Positions 61,201-64,000 of a stretch of DNA of 64,000 nucleotides are shown here, one piece after another. Within the stretch, counting starts at the first letter, position 1. Each line of letters begins with the position of its first letter. The stretch is from Triglochin maritima. Taxonomy: Eukaryota; Streptophyta; Magnoliopsida; Alismatales; Juncaginaceae. Below the pieces are notes generated by a model. That model was not told where the DNA came from, did no database searches, and was given only the letters and a program-made list of their open reading frames with translations. The DNA lies in contig OY821789.1 of assembly GCA_963682175.1 (NCBI GenBank), forward strand, positions 33,238,188 to 33,302,187. The letters run 5' to 3'. A program made the position numbers and the translations under genes.

Positions 61201-62476
61201 TATGAAAAAAATAACTTAACATGTGATTGTCCTCACAGACCCATTTCTCTATTAACCAAAAAATCGCATCATTTTCTAATACTAAAAGAGGACCGACCAA
61301 GCTCTATCTCGATCAGATCTCGCTTCAAACTCCATATGGTTCGTGTCTGAAGAGGGCTTTCTTCCTGTAAGAAAGCACACAAAACTACGAGTGTGAACTT
61401 GAAGTAAAATAAAGATAGTTGATAGCTTCGATCTAGATAACCTGTAAAAATGAAGCAATCACAATAAGCTCATACCAAGCACGAAAGAAAAAACTTCAAA
61501 TATACATTTTAGAAATAATCATATCAAGAAAATACTTTATAGATATTTTTGTGAATACGACACTATAAGTATGCACCTAACTATCCAAATATATATCAAC
61601 GAACGTAATCTCAAAAACCACATACCCACATTGTTATCAGCTGTTTCAAAACAATCTATTAATGACTATTAAATAATTTACAACATTTTAATTGCAAAAC
61701 TCTTCAAGAAAACCATGACTACACATACATGACATAAATTATTTGCTGAAGGAAAAAATGTACCACAAAAGTCAAACTAAGAAGTACACCATTTGAAGAA
61801 AAAAAAAACCTAAAATCATTTCTTTGAAATAGCATTAAACAAGCATATTCAATAACTTATTGTATGCCATATTAAACTTCAAGCAAATAATTTCAGTAAA
61901 ATAATTTTTAGCATCCCAAAGAAAATAAAACAAGCTCCAGCAAGAGCAATTTAACCTTAAAGTAATTCTTCAAATAATCATATAAGAATAGAAAGATAAT
62001 TGAACCACTAAAAAGTAAAAACTACCTCGAGCAACAGGTAATGAATTGATGGGGTTTCTGAGTGGAACTATTTCTTCTCGAGAAAAAAGTGACACGCTTG
62101 GTCGCAAAGGAGCCTTGGTCATTTTTGCTCTTTGCGAATATCTTCGATTTTGAAACCAGTTCCAAACCTGTGTACATCTGAAATTAGATAAAACCTTCAG
62201 AAGACAGAATCAGACACAGCTTCCTAACCTGCTTTGTCTGCACATTGCTCCTTCCAGCCCGTTCTGTAGAAGCACTTCAAAGCAGAAAACATAACGTCAG
62301 TTTTATCCATGCGCACAACTTTTAAAGAATGTTATATTCAAATGGTCCACTTATCATCATTATTATGCATTTTCAGTGCAGCACTCATACCTAAACTTTT
62401 CAGCAAGACCACCAATTGTATCACGAGCTGGTATCGCATAATTGGCTTCTCGCAAGCACGCCTCCATCTCTGCTAC
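58265..62476 (-). CDS. SHH2: SAWADEE homeodomain homologue (SHH2-like), 5' exon not found
   Basis: Minus-strand exons 62391-62476, 62229-62274, 62026-62167, 61298-61364, 60570-60621, 60161-60304, 59575-59694 and 58265-58609 join in phase to 333 codons plus TGA at 58265-58267. The first three form a homeodomain ([28 protein letters not shown], then [17 protein letters not shown]). The SAWADEE domain follows ([71 protein letters not shown]), with Cys/His residues suited to zinc binding. SHH1 reads H3K9 methylation through this domain to recruit Pol IV in RNA-directed DNA methylation; SHH2 is its paralogue. The long ~100-residue C-terminal tail favours SHH2. The exon carrying the start codon was not identified up to 64000. 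Confidence 0.9.
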
Positions 62477-64000
62477 CTATAAATCAAACAATATAAGATA
62501 AAGATTTCACCACGCACCCCGAGTGGATATCATTTTTTAAACACATACCTTCTAGTTCTAGCCTACTAGAATGCCTTGCATATGAACTATTACAGATAAT
62601 TTTGTGAATATGGGTATCTAAACAATAACTGCTGCATGATGTAAAAGAAACTTGATGATGAAATATGCTGAATTCCAGACAAAATATTTGAAATTTGATG
62701 TCGTCTGCATGCAGTAGCCTAGGAGTGTTTACGGAGTCACACTTCAATGAGCTTATGAGCTACACAATTGTTCAAATACAATATCAAACTCGAACACATA
62801 AAATAATTCAAGATGAGCTCTCTCACAAGTCACGCGTCAACTCTCTTTCTCACCAGAATCCCCGAAGTTGTATGCTGGAGAGTCCAAACCATCCCAAGCA
62901 ATCATGCACCAGTTTTTCTTCGTAAAACTGCCCAACATTCTCTAAAATATGTCACTTCTAATTAAATACATCTTCACACGTCCATAATCCACCACAATGC
63001 TCGAACTCGTGTACATGTTTTTTAATAACCCAACATTTTATTCCATACATCCTAATAGATCTAATATTGTCCTATGAAACATACCTTTTGATTTTAGTTA
63101 TACTCTTTCATCAAACAAGAAAAATAAAGTATGACATTATTTCACTCACTTGGGTTTTATCATGTGGCTAATGTCTTCATCAATCATTACATCCTTTTGT
63201 AATATGTCAATCCTAAAAATGTACAGCCATCGTTTCTGGGCACTACTTAACGTCTTAACCTACCGAAAACTCCAAAACAAAATCTTTTCGTCACTCTCTC
63301 ACATCTCAACCTGACACCATCTCTGTTTTCTCTACCATCAAACTTGTGTTTCAACTGTCTAGTTTGAACACAATCACCTCAAAGTTCACCTGAAAACCCA
63401 ATAAAAGGCAACCCAAGACTCCAAAACCCAACTTTTTCCCGCAACTTAGTTTTGCATTCATTCCTAGAGATATTAAGATTTGTAAAGGCCAAACTGGGAT
63501 TTGCATCTCTTCCTAACACACTACATAAAACCAAAACGATCTTCCACATATCCTCCCAAAACTCGGAACCCAAAACTTGAGCTCACTCTCCCATCTCTCA
63601 AGTTCTCAACCTAACACCAGCTCAGTTTTCACTACCATAAAAAACGATTAAAACCAACACAACCTTCCACTAACAAAACTCAGAACTACGAAATCCACCT
63701 AAAAATTCTGAAAAAGTCAAAAATTCATCTGAAACTAAACCATAACGAAACACCACCACCTCAGAATTCACATGAAATCCCACAAAACACAACCCAGACG
63801 TTCCGAAACCTAACTTCTTCCCGCAAACCAGATTTTCTGAAAGCCGAAACTATGATTGACGTCTCTTCCTAACACATTATAACAATACCAACACGATCTT
63901 CCACATATCCCTAAAACTTCAGATTCCAGAACCAAAACTTCACTAACAAACTCTCAGTTTCCACTATCATAAAATAACTAAAACCTCAAAATCTGCCTAA
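62477..64000. other. Upstream intron or 5' flank of the SHH gene
   Basis: AT- and C-rich sequence. 63260-63990 has loosely repeated phrases (AACACATTATAA or AACACACTACATA, CTTCCACATATCC, CTTCTTCCCGCAAACC) suggesting an old tandem duplication of about 360 bp. No homeodomain start was recognised. Confidence 0.4.

Noticed and set aside
1..64000. tRNA and rRNA genes
   Set aside because: I looked for B-box-like GTTCGAATC and rRNA motifs and found only SINE-like remnants near 15940 and 37251.

Overview
The window is nuclear DNA from a flowering plant, most likely a eudicot. Genes are split by GT-AG introns in AT-rich sequence, the proteins match plant families, and the spaces between genes are filled with plant transposons. 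Nothing looks bacterial, organellar or viral. Exon borders were placed by hand from reading frame, splice sites and family knowledge.

Host genes, left to right: (1) 76-2980 (+), the 3' part of a YqeH-type circularly permuted GTPase like chloroplast BPG2. (2) 4970-5404 (-), a short NHL/LEA_2 protein. (3) 8878-12847 (+), a complete plant Eyes absent (EYA) phosphatase, six coding exons, 327 aa. (4) 26903-30125 (+), a BOLA4-like plastid BolA gene with no ATG at the expected start and an in-frame TGA in the BolA domain. (5) 33080-35909 (-), a complete CYP707A-type abscisic acid 8'-hydroxylase, seven exons, 470 aa. (6) 58265-62476 (-), a SAWADEE homeodomain gene (SHH2-like) whose first exon was not found.

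Mobile DNA dominates the rest. A 5.6-kb MuDR-type MULE (40565-46167) has about 440-bp terminal inverted repeats, a 10-bp target duplication, a transposase broken by one frameshift and a GRF zinc-finger gene. Next to it (about 47302-51137) is a second MULE, truncated at its left end, in which a FAR1-like transposase faces a plant mobile domain (PMD) gene tail to tail. Three short elements (13159-13490, 51448-51961, 54913-55695) are internally deleted relatives of it. All four copies keep the same 18-codon first exon, three of them with its GT splice donor. Other elements are a hAT fossil (24920-26330), CACTA-type ends (6258, 14549), a MITE family sitting in TA microsatellites (6550, 17815, 18051), and two LTR-like repeats rich in GGTCGACCG (about 19000-20400 and 52200-53930).

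The host genes are not an operon or pathway; they are independent housekeeping, hormone and chromatin genes. The most informative parts are the MULE-PMD family, an empty-site comparison in a duplicated EYA 3' flank (12830-13735 versus 15838-16425), and the double lesion in the BOLA4-like gene.
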